Shown piece by piece: positions 1-11,280 of a stretch of 64,000 nt of DNA (the first letter of the stretch is position 1; the number at the start of each line of letters is the position of its first letter). The notes under the pieces are model-generated. The model was not told the DNA's origin. It worked only from the letters and a program-made list of their open reading frames with translations, and did no database searches. The stretch comes from Chalara sp. BL73 (Eukaryota > Ascomycota > Leotiomycetes > Helotiales): positions 186,001 through 250,000 of the forward strand of contig CAKJVC010000061.1 of the NCBI GenBank assembly GCA_918026815.1, written 5' to 3'. A program made the position numbers and the translations under genes.

Positions 1-363
1 CAGGGAAGCTCTGGTGGTATGCGCCATAATCTTTACGTTAAAGCTCCATCTATGAACTTTCCAAATTCCACCTCATTACTGGTGCAAATGCCCCTGGGAA
101 TTTAAGCGCATATTCCCTATTGTATAGTTTCTTGAACTTTACCCGGTGCCTTTCGATCGACATCAATTAGACTACATAACGAGCTCCGGAAATGCTTTTC
201 TTGCATGTTCAATCCATGATTCTCCATCATGGTTAGCTATGCTTCATACGCGCCTCATAGGGCCGTCAAAGGTTCAGATCTCTCCAAAAGTCATATATCC
301 AGTGCTTTATGTGCATGCGTGCCGGTATATGTCATCCCGCATAGCCTCGTGTATAACCACACC
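1..363. other. Intergenic, 3' flank of the type III PKS
   Basis: I see no supported gene here. The only long reading frame, on the plus strand, lacks any recognisable domain and lies downstream of the polyketide synthase stop codon. It is probably 3' UTR plus spacer. Confidence 0.5.
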
Positions 364-1870
364 TTAATCTAGCGCAACCCCATTCAAAGCCTCCTCTAAG
401 CTATCGTTCTGTTCCGACACTTCGGGATGGGCTTCCTTCAGCTTCTTATTAATCTTTTCGCCCTTCTCCTTTGCGCCTCTGATCTCAGCCTCCACCTCCA
501 TCTCACCTTCACTCCTACTTCCCTCACTCTCCGTTTCCGGCGGTGTTGCTTCCCCGCTCGTGATGAGCGTCCGTCGTACATGTCCCAAATTCCGCTTCAA
601 CATGCACATCTCAATCGCTATCCCCGGTCCAAAGGCACATCCTACGACGAATTCTTTGACTTTTCCGCCAGGCGCGACCTCGTCCATGTCTTTTTGCCGT
701 AAGCGGTCCATGACTGAGAAAATGGTTGCGGAGGAGGAATTTCCGTGGTTGATATAAGTGTCGTAGGAAGCCCGCATATGCTCTGGAGTTATGGACATCG
801 CCCGCTCCACACCTGTCAAAATGGTAGCACCGCCTGGGTGAAGGGCCCAGTCGAAATCAGCTGCTTCGCGGTAGCTTGAGGGGATATTTGGAATGGAGGA
901 TAGGAGGTCTTTGAAAGTTGGTGCTACCACCGCTGCTGTTAATTTTGGCACTCTTGGAGAAAGGACTACTTTCCAACCTGCAGCTTGTTAGCACCATTCT
1001 GGCGTTATGGGGGAGGCCAAATCACCTAAGGGATCAACATCAAACCCTAGATCCGCCTCTGTATCAGGTATCACTTTATGGTCCCATCCCAACAACCCAT
1101 ACACTGGTTCCGCCTCAACGCCACCTATCCCATTACTCAATATCGCCGCGCTCGCACAGTCGCTGAATAACGTAATCCCGATCCTCGTCTCTTGCAGCTC
1201 ATCCACACTATCCAGCTCGCTCCTAACCAACAAAGTCGAGATCTCCAGCGCCACAACTAAAATCCTCGCCTTCTTCCTTCTGAAACTCGACCCCAACGCT
1301 AAGTTAGCTGCTGTTCTCAGTGCTGCCATACCCCCTGAGCATCCAATGCCATGTAGCAGGACTTTCTCCACAGATTGTTTAATACCCAGCTGTTTGCACA
1401 CAAAGTGGTCAAACCCTGGATTTGCGCTGTTCGTGCAGGTTGTGGAGACTACGTGTGTGATGTCTTGTGAGGAGAGTTGTGCTTCGTGGAGAGCTTTCCG
1501 CGCTGCGGTTACAGCGAGCGCGACTCCATCTTTCATGAAAACAGAGCAAAGCTCTGCTATGTTCGGCGCGCGGTCCATGTTCGCCATTGGGTGGTCTACA
1601 TTACCAATTGAGGAGCGATTGTCGATTCCAGTATAATTATTTATGGCAATGACTTTCTTCAGACTATCGACGTTTAGCAGATGGCTGGAAGGATGATCGT
1701 GTAGACAAGGCTCACGCTGGGGTATCTTTGTAGTGCCGCGCGCAGAGGATTTCTAGATCTTTAGGTACAAGAAGAAATGGTGGATATTCCACTCCTAGAC
1801 CTGTGATTGAGAGGTTGAGGTCGCTGAACTCGTTACCTACTCCATTTGGAGCGCTTTGCGCATCTGCCAT
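364..1870 (-). CDS. Type III polyketide synthase (chalcone-synthase family)
   Basis: Iterative homodimeric synthase that condenses malonyl-CoA units onto an acyl-CoA starter to give pyrones or resorcinolic products. Exons on the minus strand: 1870-1716, 1663-1026, 977-364 (introns of 52 and 48 bp), giving 468 aa. The 48-bp intron contains an in-frame TAA, so the gene looks broken if read straight through; splicing joins DPLG to WKVVLSPRVPKLT, as in fungal homologues. The catalytic triad is visible: Cys about residue 160 in GIGCSGG, His about 311 in WALHPGG, Asn about 344 in NHGNSSS. The N-terminus (GLGVEYPPFLLVP, then NYTGIDNRSSIGN) also matches the family. The C-terminal tail of roughly 60 residues is charged and Glu/Lys-rich. 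Starter unit and product cannot be read from sequence. Confidence 0.93.
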
Positions 1871-2732
1871 GTTCGAATGTATATATTATGTTTCCGGAGA
1901 TGTGGAAGAATGTTCTACTAAGGAAAAGAAGTCGCGTGAAAGTGTATTGTACAAATTCTTCTACGACGCAGGAGTTGGCGGGCTCAAACCTCGGGAGTGT
2001 TTCAGGGATAAGCTGTTCTGACGTGGGAGCATGTATGAAGCTGGTATGAGGTCAGTCCCGTTGCTAAAAGAGCGATAGTATATTATTTCCGCTTATGTCA
2101 TATATATATACATATACTCCAACTCGAAGGTCTACTAATCATCTAAGCGAGGGACTTCGGGAACTGGTTGCCTTTGTGGCAATGCACAAATGGTTTATGT
2201 TTACAGTTTTAAATCTCTGCGGTAATCCAAGCCTCTCAAAGCGATTGAGCGGTGGAGGGGAATGTACAAGCGTGAACGAGTAGCAGTAGCGGCTCACTAA
2301 GCTGCTTCAGGGTAGTTATCTCTTGGCAGATGCCCAGACTCGATATTCAGGGGTCAACAAACCACTAGGATGTCAGGTTATGTCGGGTCGGGCTTGAAAA
2401 GTGGAGCAGATGCCGGCAGGTCGGCTCAGGAACAGCAGGGATGCTGCATATTCTCGCCGTCATCAAAAGCAATGTCAGAAAGGCGCAAGTGCGGCGCATG
2501 AAGCAGGAAAGCTTGCTAGAGAGGGTATGTCGGATGATCTGGACTTGGGAATAGCTTCAATTTTGATTCCATTCGCGAGACAAGCCCCGGAGCCGACCTG
2601 ACCAACATACATATTGGGTCACGTGAATACACATACTCTCTCCACGCTTTGCGCTTTGACTAGGGTCAGCATTCTATCCTCCAATTTCTATTCAATTTCG
2701 GCTCACACTTGAAAGTATCAAGATTTATAGAT
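1871..2732. other. Intergenic, divergent promoter region
   Basis: This stretch separates the start of the type III PKS (minus) from the small membrane protein (plus) and should hold both promoters. Short open frames are present on the plus strand, but none has a recognisable domain or plausible splice structure. There is an AT stretch near 2098-2118. Confidence 0.45.
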
Positions 2733-3205
2733 ATGCCGCTCGACCCACGTTACCCATTCTGGGTTCATGGCCTGATCGAGCTTCCCGCCGGCCTGAATTT
2801 CCTTCTTCGTCCCTCCGAACAGCTCTCGTCTCCTGCCCCGCAAGCCCACCCCATCATCCGCCAATATGGGACTCTCCTCCTCTCTTCGGTCATCGTTGCC
2901 CTCATCTTTGGTACTCAGCCTGTCAGCACTTCAAGCCGTATGCTTTGTTTGCCCTTTTCGCTCACATTTCCTGTTATATCAAATAGGGAACTTGCATACT
3001 GACTTATGATTTGAACATAGAGAATGTGGCCGGCGCATTAGCACTGTATCATCTTGCTCCCTTGGCCAGAGCTTTTAGAAGGATATATGAGGGAGGATTG
3101 CAGTATGGGAAGGGGCTTGGAGGACCTTGGATTCACGTGAGTGTTCATGCTGCGTGCTTTTTGAGCTTGATCCGGCTTTGGTTGGGAGGTGGAAGTGGCG
3201 ATTGA
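2733..3205 (+). CDS. Small conserved membrane protein, function unknown
   Basis: Two exons, 2733-2937 and 3021-3205, give 129 aa. The 83-bp intron has donor GTATGC and acceptor ACATAG; joining restores SSQNVAGALALYH. The protein starts MPLDPRYPFWVHGLIELPA, followed by a hydrophobic helix (LLLSSVIVALIFG), a second helix around ALALYHLAPLARAF and a third near the C-terminus (VHAACFLSLIRLWLG), so a three-helix membrane protein is likely. The spacing and PFWVHG/GLGGPWIH motifs recall uncharacterised fungal proteins. I chose the second possible start because the upstream in-frame codon is TTG, not ATG. No catalytic motif is visible. Confidence 0.7.
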
Positions 3206-3850
3206 GGGGTAGCTTGAGGAATAACGTGCTTGAGGAGTGAATAGATTGTGGGGTTACGATGTAACGAATTCACTATATTCAGATACTATTAGACTTGTCT
3301 AGACTCTCCCGCGGCTGTGGAAGTTGTATCGAAATTGGTAATATATGGCGCTTATCGCTTCTCTCACTTCTTCGATATATTAGTGTATAGTAGCAGATGC
3401 AAGTCTTCGGCAGGGACAAAAGCTGAGTAGTTTCTATCTGCTCAGCTTTGGCCCTTACTTTCTCATGCACAAGAATTTGCTCGAGCAGATTCCCCATGGT
3501 CACAAGGGTTACATAGTTGGCAATTCAAAATGTACGAGGGTAATCTATTAGCCGAATTATTACTCCGATTTCTAGCTGTTATGCAAATATCCAGAATCAA
3601 CTTTATCTAGAGCTGCCCTGCTTTCGGCTCCGCCCGTGATGCACCCCAAGTATCCCCGCTCAAAATGATGACTCCAAGCATTCAAAGATAAGCATTTCTT
3701 TGATTATCTTCTTTAAACTTCGGGTTGGCCCACTGCTACACAACTTTTTGTCGGCCATTTCGAACTCAGGAACCTAGTGAAGATCACCAAGTAAATGCCT
3801 ATTCGCTTAGTTAGCTAACTTATTCGAGACTATTTCTGAAATTTGAATAC
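3206..3850. other. Intergenic between convergent genes
   Basis: This lies between the 3' ends of the small membrane protein (plus) and the ferric-reductase pseudogene (minus). I see no supported gene or repeat. Confidence 0.5.
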
Positions 3851-5804
3851 TATCCTAGGAAATTTCCATTTCCGAGACATGTTTGGGGATACAAACCTGT
3901 CTTGAGAGGTAAAAAAATGTGAATTCTTCTGTCGTAGTGTCAGAAGGGTTTAGCAAAGCCGACTCACCTCTTCCCAAAAGCCAACGTTGCCTTGATCCAT
4001 CACTGATCTTGCCGCAGCTCTGACATCGTCTGCAAGAGCACCAGGTCCGCAAACTCCAACCATCATAGCCCCTACTCGTTCTTGAAACTCCTGACTAAGC
4101 ACTCTCCCAACATGCATTCTCCCAAATGAGACCCTGCAGCTGCCCCCTGCTTACTTGTCCCGGGGCGAGATCCTGGATGTCCCGATTCGGTTTTGAAACG
4201 TAGAGCAATATCTTTAAAGTATTTCCTCTGGTCGGCATTTCCAAAAGTTCGTCCATGAACAGTTTTGCCCAATCCAGCTGCTCAACGCTCCGTGCCGACC
4301 ATATCAAGACCACTTTCCGTGTCGCACATGTTCCGTCGGCAAACGCGCCCAGGAGGTCTCGCATATGGCTGAGCTGATGAGTGATGCCCACTCCCCCAGC
4401 GAAGAGGATTACCGTTCCATAGCTCCTTAAATTTTCGCCGCTACCATACGGCCCCTCCACAAAGGCCGATAGGCTAATGATCCCTTATGGCGATCCCTTA
4501 GCCTTTCGATACAAGGCCGAGGTCATTCTAGGTCTAGATGCCACTACGCAGGATATAGAAACATGGGATGTTTTCGGCAGAGGTTTGAGAGCCTCAGACT
4601 CCTTTGAGGGTGCTGCTATGAGAGTCTCCACGCTGCTGAAGTTAGGGATCCGTGTTGCGTTTCTGTCTACTCAGGAGACACTGAACGGATGTGACATCTA
4701 CAAAGACACAGATGCGATGTAAGCGTAGATATGGCGTCCTGGTTCTCTGGACCAAGCTCCCTGTACCTCAAATGTTAAGCGGCAAGCGCCGCCTTCAAGC
4801 GCTTGGACTTGAAGCTTGGTGCCTCGACGGTAGAAAAGTCGCCATAGTCTGGTCAGCCGTTCGCCAGCCCAGACGGCAATCAAAGAATGCATGTGTGGTT
4901 TTTGTGGTAATTGCTGCCTATTGACATGAGGTAGAATTCCAGCTAGTGCAATGATTGCAAGGACTTGGTGGCCATGTAGAAATGACTCGTAAAAAGCATG
5001 TCGAAGAAATGACATTGATAAAATAATGATTAGAACGAAGGCAATGGTCGCTATGAGCACGTACACTAGAAACCAGTCACCCCAAAGGTGTTCGGACAGC
5101 CCTTTAAGTCCTAGAGCGTCATAATTATTGGCTCCCCAGAAAAGTGTATGTGCCAATGACTGAATGGCAGTAATTCGTCCGATCCAGTGATGAAAAAGAT
5201 TAAAGATATCGAAAGATACTCCAAGAATTGGTATAAGCGGATTATTCCTGGTCGAGAAGATGAACAGGGGAATCATATTCATCACTGCTAGGTGACCAGT
5301 TCGGCCACGAGCTTCCGCAAGTAATACCGGTCGTGGCTGGTTCTGATAGTCGAGCAAGCAGCAGTACAGGATATTAGAAAGAATATAGAAGCTAAGAAAT
5401 ACAGTGTGCAGACGAGAAGGTAGAGTTCCAATACCATTGGCGGACGAGAGGCGAAGTTCTTTGTTATGCCGTTTGTGAAATAAGGGGGCGACGACGAGAT
5501 TCTTGTTGACTTTTGACCAGAATGGAGCCGTATGAGTCCAGTATTTCTGATGGTTTTCTGCAGCATTCAAGGTGGTCACAAGTCGTATATGTGCAGATGC
5601 CACCCTCGCAACATGGTAAACTAGGACAGTGATGGCTAACAAGCCAAGCGAGCCGTACAGTGCATTGCTATGAAAAGTCAACAAGAATGGGCTTTGGAGC
5701 ATATGTGAACCTAACCTAGTGATATCATTGAGCCATAGATCGACTCCATCAAGACCCTTGGTGTATGGAAGGATTTTACTTTTGAGCTTCTGTGTAGGAC
5801 CCAT
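3850..5804 (-). pseudogene. Broken ferric-chelate reductase (FRE / NOX-like flavocytochrome)
   Basis: Plasma-membrane FRE enzymes pass electrons from NADPH through FAD and two haems to external ferric iron. The minus strand keeps the full architecture: membrane segments with haem-ligand-type histidines (HHWIGRITAIQSLAH, then FLHGHQVLAI), FAD-loop MSHPFSV, FVEGPYG, NADPH-binding AGGVGIT, and the C-terminal VCGPGALADDVR. The frame is interrupted by TAG at 4698-4700 and TGA at 4671-4673, both where the family usually has Trp (SVSLwMSHPFSVSw). A frame change occurs between about 4100 and 4190, and no simple intron explains these. A 48-bp intron at 5668-5715 is probable and restores DITSNALYG. The last exon and the 3' end are uncertain. 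Remaining conservation suggests recent decay. Confidence 0.8.
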
Positions 5805-7325
5805 TTGTTACCCAAGACATGGCCGATGGGCTTGAAGACATAGTTTCTATAAAAGCACATACAGTACGCAAAAGCAGTGGTATTAAGCCAAATGGCCAGT
5901 TGCCTCGCAAGTGTTCTGAGAATAAAAATATGATTTGGAATGCGGAGATCTGAAGCGTAAGGATATAGAAGCCACCCAGAATTCGACATTCTTCTCGGTC
6001 CTTTTCTGGTGCATGTTTAGGACCACTCCAGGCAATGCAATCTGCGGTCTCCACAAGCAAATCAAAGTTTAAGCTCATGGTGGTACATCTCAGGCGATTC
6101 CTCGTTCGTACTTGGAACTGTCCGTATTAGTCGGATGAGACAGAATTCAGCCGTTAGAGGTCGATGGGAGAAACAACCCCCTTGAACCGAAGCCATATAA
6201 CGAAGGCGTTTACACCGAGTCATCGAGTAATAAGAGACCGCCAACAGATGGGTAGACTCCATACACTATCAAGACAGCGCACATGTGATGAACACCAGGT
6301 GTGACAGATAAAAAAAGCGGCGATTTCATGCAAAGAGTATACAAGACGGCAATGTGAAGGACAGCACACTGCACAGCCAAGAAGGCAAGAAGGCAAGAAG
6401 GCAAAACATTCAGCGAGTTCCGAAGGAGGCTCACTCGCAGCCATCGAAACAAGCATCGCAAACCGGGAGAATCATCAGGGAGCCGAACACGACGCAGCAT
6501 GAGTTCATAGAGCTTTTCCAAGCAGGCGGCGCTTGATGTGCCGGACCCTTTTAGGCACGAGTGGCTCGCGCAGTTAGAGCATATGGCACACGTGCGTGCT
6601 GGGAGGGGAAGGTTGCAAACATCTCCCAAGCATCTTTCATCTAAAAGACATTGACGTCCCTTGATTCCGGCACTAGCCTTTGTCAGGCTAAAGCTGTCAA
6701 GATATGTTGCTTAGTAATACATGATCACAAAGACTTGGTACAATCGAACGCAAATATACCAAGAGGAAAGCAATTAGCCTTTGATTCGGTAATGCTGAGT
6801 CGTAAGATATATTTCGTGCCCATTCACACAACTCCCCGGAGCCTGAGATCCGAAGAAATGACACTGCCAGTATCTTTGGGAGAATTGAAACTCTATGTTC
6901 AACTGTAATTGGTGGCATCTCTCCCAGCAAGAAATTGGACGGCATGTCGTGATTATCAACTGTGTGTATTGATGAAATGAAACGCATTGATGCGATTTGG
7001 TCGAAATCATGAACGTTATTTGTGTCACAATGCGGCCTGACAAGATTGCGACTTATTTCCTTTTCGGGCCGGCCAAGCTAGGCGGGATGTGCGGCCGCAG
7101 TGGTTCACCCAGCTCCAGACTCAGTGGCAGTCTTTAGACTTTTTGTATGACCAAAAATAGCAGGATTTCTGATCTGGAGTTGATGAGTCTTTTGGGCTGA
7201 TTCTTTGGTAGGAGTATGATAGCTAAAGCGCTGCATCGGAATCCAGTGAGAGGCTTGATGAGTGCTGGCTGAAGGACAACCTTAACACCCTGTTCAATAT
7301 AAAATGTGTCTCATGTAGTTGAATC
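5805..7325. other. Gene-sparse spacer between FRE pseudogene and P450
   Basis: About 1.5 kb without a gene I can support. A minus-strand frame at 5776-6078 has a hydrophobic, aromatic-rich stretch (ILTLQISAFQIIFLFSE) and could be a relic of a membrane protein. A three-copy 8-bp tandem repeat lies at 6379-6402. No promoter motif stands out. Confidence 0.4.
6379..6402. repeat. Short tandem repeat, 3 x AAGAAGGC
   Basis: Three exact copies of an 8-bp unit occur head to tail, followed by an imperfect continuation. Confidence 0.9.
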
Positions 7326-9103
7326 TCAGTATTCCGGCCGCAGCTTCACATAGCATGGCAAGCCGCCCTCCATTGGCAAGGTCAAGCTGTTTTTAGTGAT
7401 TTTTTCCTTATGATCGACAGGCTCGAAGTCAAACTTGGAGAGTAAAGTAGCAATCGATTGCACCGCCACTACCTCTGCCATCTTCTTTCCCAGACAAGTC
7501 CTGTGGCCGCCATTGAACGCCGGATACTCATAGGCAGTCTTCGAGACAAACTTTCCATCATGCAGCCACCGTTCTGGTTCGAAGACATCAGATTCAGGAC
7601 CCCAAATCAATTGCGATCGATTCATCGCCCATGTGCACCATACGAGAATAGCGCTTTTTGGTAAGAAAGTACCGTCAGGAAGTGTAGTTGCTTGCTCGCA
7701 CTGCTTCAATTCGAAAGGTACGGGCGGATATAGGCGTACTGCTTCATAAAATACGGCAGTAGTGTAAGGCATGGAGACTGATTGGAATCTGGCAGGCTCA
7801 AGAATGTCGTCTAGAGTAGCAAGTGTAGAAACCTCCTTTCGGATGCCTTTGACAACATGCGGATTCCTCATGAGTAAGTAAAACGTCCAGGTCAGTGCTT
7901 GTGCAGTGGTATCCCTCCCTATCAAGAGTGAGTCATTTCGACATTTATTGGCCATAAAGGACGCAATAGAGCTCACCTGCGGATAGATAATTCAAGGCAG
8001 CATCGGCCACGATTTGGTGATCGTCAACTACATCCAACAAAGAATAGATCAAACTTCCCGAAATCCCATCAAATATCTCCTCTTGTGAGCCGGTCCGTTG
8101 AGCATGTCGAGATGCTACGGCATTCGCAACTATCTTCTTACCGAAAGCCCTAACTTCTTTGATAGATTTTCTGAATGCGGATCCCGTGATCTTTTCAGTA
8201 ATTTGCCACAGAGGATTTTGAAACCGATCTCCAGTTTTACCTGACGCGAAGTCAAACGCTGCAGAAAATGGATCAGAATTGTGTATGTCCATCTTTTTGT
8301 ATATCAGTGAATTTCCAGATTCTGCGTCGTTCATGCTGTGGGTGGCTTACATTGTATGCCATCTTCCCCATGAGCTGTGTGTTCAATTCGAGGAACACAT
8401 CCTCAAGGTCGATTACGACATTATCCAGAGAACTTTCAAGTACTCTGATAGCTTTACCCAAATACCGTGGAAGGGCAATATCTGTAAGGAATTTCAGGTT
8501 TGACACACTCAAGAAATGCAATCCTGCCTTTCTCAACACCTTCCACAAGTCACCATCAACGTTGATAATCCCATTACCTGCGCTAATTAGCAAAATGCCC
8601 TTACAAGGAGTCCCGTATTCATACCAAACAGGTCCCATGACCGGGTTTTGAAGAAGTTCCCCTTGCCGAAGATTCCGTGATTCTTGAGCACATACTCGAG
8701 ATTCCTTGGGTCATTGATAACCACTCCAGGTGGTAACGAAGGAACGGAAATTTCGAATGTTTCAAAGCCAAATATTTGCTCACACTTTACAAACCAAGAA
8801 AATAGTTTGTGACGATCCTGAAGAAATTTGATCCCATTGCCAGCAATTGGCAATGTATGAGGTGGTCGTCTAATAATAGTTAACCCACGGCATTTCAATA
8901 AACTCGGATCACTGATGGATGGAGGTCAAAGTCCATATCCAAATGGAGAGAACAAGGGCTACTATCTGTGAAATTCTGGATCAAGGTATTAGGTGCACTG
9001 ACCGGAGTGGTTGTCCGTCTCGTGTAATCTCTGAGCCTTGGGATAGATACGTAACCACAAATAAAGTCAATAAAAGTGTAAGGACCACAGTTACTTCGTG
9101 CAT
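7326..9103 (-). CDS. Cytochrome P450 monooxygenase (CYP52/CYP539-like)
   Basis: Haem-thiolate monooxygenase, likely ER-anchored. Exons on the minus strand: 9103-9003, 8869-8625, 8577-8351, 8292-7977, 7918-7326 (introns 133, 47, 58 and 58 bp), 493 aa. Exon 1 supplies the N-terminal membrane anchor (VTVVLTLLLTLFVVTYL), then a proline-rich hinge (RRPPHTLP). Motifs: I-helix AGRDTTAQALTW split by intron 4, ExxR in EAVRLYPP, PERW, and haem-ligand FNGGHRTCLGKKMAE. The PSLPPGVVINDPRNLEYV and GNGIINVDGDLWK stretches are typical of the fungal CYP52/CYP539 group, whose known members hydroxylate fatty acids or alkanes; that substrate is inference. It is divergent from the methyltransferase-like gene with 216 bp between the start codons, so co-regulation is possible. 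Confidence 0.93.
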
Positions 9104-9319
9104 CACGTCCTCTAAGCCCTCCAATGGCACTTGTTTCAGTCCACCGAAACTATACTTATTGTTCAGAGGCTGCGGTTGAAAATGCGAACTCAGGCCATGA
9201 AAGAGATCCTAGCGCTGTTTTATGGGGATGATTAGCCCCTGTCGAAACTTAATGTCGTGACGACGCTCCATTATATCAAGTTCGAAGAGCATCTACAGCT
9301 TCACACCAGGAAGCTGACA
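9104..9319. promoter_or_regulatory. Shared divergent promoter, P450 / methyltransferase-like gene
   Basis: This is the 216 bp between the two start codons. A TATA-like TTATATCA lies near 9272, about 45 bp before the plus-strand ATG. The assignment as a bidirectional promoter is inferred from layout only. Confidence 0.4.
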
Positions 9320-10352
9320 ATGGTTTTGATATGCCCCCGAATACATTTCTTCGAGATTAATGACCAGTGGTGGTAGATTTTACCTTAGAAATGATCTGCT
9401 TATCAAAACACTAATAAATTCCAGGTTTCCGCAATACCTACGCGAAAAGATCCAATCAACCCTCACCCTCCTCTGGCAATTTCGCGTGCCTGTCATACAG
9501 AACGCTTCCCCGGCAAAGCTCGTTGTGAACACTCTCTACCAGACTCTGTCCAGCGATGTAATAGACTACACTTATGTTGATTTCTGCGCTGGCGCAGGCG
9601 GCCCTACACCATTTATCGAAAAAGAGCTAAATGCCCAACTCTCTTTTCGTCTTTCTTCCTCACCTACAGATGATATTATGAGCAATGGACATACTAATCG
9701 ATCTTCCCAGCAAGAGGAGGCAAAAAGCTCTGCGGTCAAGTTTGTGTTAACGGACCTTCACCCACATATTCCTGACTGGACAGTCGCAGCGAAGAAGAGC
9801 GAAAACTTGAGCTTCATCTCCGAGCCTGTTGATGCGTCCAATGCACCGGCACATCTCAATGGACAGAATGGCAAAAAGATTTTCAGACTATATAATTTAG
9901 CATTCCATCATTTTGATGACGATTTAGGGTCCGCTATACTACGCAACACACTTGAGACAGCCGATGGGTTTGGGTAAAATTTTCCCCACAATTTGACATA
10001 CATCCTATGTGAATATATACTAACATCCTGCAGCATCTTTGAACTCCAAGAACGAACCGTATCATCTCTCATAACAATATATTTCATGGGACTGCTATTG
10101 TTCGCCATCACTCCCTTCTACTTTTGGAGATCACCAGGCCACCTCTTTTTCACATATATAATACCAATCATTCCTTTCGTTGTCGTGGTGGATGGATACA
10201 TCTCATCCTTACGGACCCGAAGTCCGCAAGAACTACAAAGTTTAATGAAGAAATGCGGAGCATCAGGAGATAGCTGGACTATCAAAAGTGGCCAAGAGCA
10301 ACATACGTTCCCAACAGGGTATATGACCTGGTTCATCGCTGTCAAGCAATAG
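9320..10352 (+). CDS. SAM-methyltransferase-like protein with C-terminal membrane helices
   Basis: Exons 9320-9372, 9425-9973 and 10034-10352 give 306 aa. Exon 1 starts MVLICPRIHFFEINDQWW and is too short to be found as an open frame; donor GTAGAT and acceptor TTCCAG restore WWFPQYLREK. A Rossmann-type SAM-binding pattern is visible: motif I YVDFCAGAGGPTP (about residue 75), an acidic motif II-like FVLTDLHPH, and a motif IV-like LYNLAFHHFDD. After intron 2 (joins GFGIFELQERT) come two or three hydrophobic segments (YFMGLLLFAITPFYF, FFTYIIPIIPFVVVV), unusual for a soluble methyltransferase. The family is conserved in fungi but, as far as I know, uncharacterised. A role with the divergent P450 is possible but unproven. 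Confidence 0.75.
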
Positions 10353-11280
10353 ATGTTGTCTAGATATGGACTATAATTCAAGTCTATCAGGTCAAATGAC
10401 TCGCCATTCTGGTGATCGCCGTCTGGCTAGCTGTGCTATTACTATTATTATTATTATTCCTTTTAACGTGCTGTATCAGTCGAGGACTATGTAGCACGGC
10501 TAGTGCCTTTCTTGAGAGCTTCGTGGTCCTAATAACAGTAACAAATACTGGGGTTCTGAATATGCTTTGTCCGAGAGTAAAAAGGAAAACGCAGGAGCAC
10601 CAAGTACCCTAAAAGGACTGGGCTAGCCAATGTTAATAGACTAGTAGCCTTAACACACTTCTTCCAAAAACCCCTCATATGTTCCAGTGAATGTTGGGGA
10701 TCGAGTCCCTGTAGGCTAGCTGCGCTAGTTCTTGTCTCTTACCAATCTCTCCTCATCAATATATCAGTAGCCTTACTTCTATTTCACCCTTTATCTTGCC
10801 AAAATAAACCACTGCTTTTTGTGGGCTAAGCGAAGCATCACGTTGCGTAGCCAATCGGTCTCGTAGTCGGTCCCAGTCGAACATTGGATATGTCATCTTT
10901 ACAATTCGTATTGTTAGGTTGTAAGTGGATTTCTAAAAGCTCTCAGCCAGTCGAGGCTGGAGTCTTGCATACATGATGGCCTAAAGGTTGGTTAAACGTG
11001 TTTTAGAGCTTCTACCTAAAGGTGTCAGATCAAATGACTTGATGCAATAACTGCAATTGCAAGCTAGCTTGGCCGATTAACGGATATTGCGCTGTATCAA
11101 CCATTTTTATTCGTTTCCGGAAATATTGCGAGGTCCACAGACTCACGCTATAGCAATCTGTATATTTTCATGGTTGTATAAATTCCTTTGTTACGATTAT
11201 GGATTTTGCATTCCTAGTTCGGGACAAAGAAAGGGTAAAGCAGCCGGATCCTTCTCCTAATCTACAATTAGATCTCGAAC
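10353..11280. other. Intergenic, no gene recognised
   Basis: AT-rich spacer with an ATT trinucleotide microsatellite near 10437-10459. I find no coding exon, tRNA or transposon end that I can support. Confidence 0.45.
10437..10459. repeat. ATT trinucleotide microsatellite
   Basis: A run of ATT/ACT triplets, nearly perfect over about 23 bp. Confidence 0.8.

Noticed and set aside
5776..6078. Minus-strand 100-codon hydrophobic frame upstream of the ferric reductase
   Set aside because: It overlaps the reductase start in another frame and I cannot link it to a family; noted in the spacer entry.
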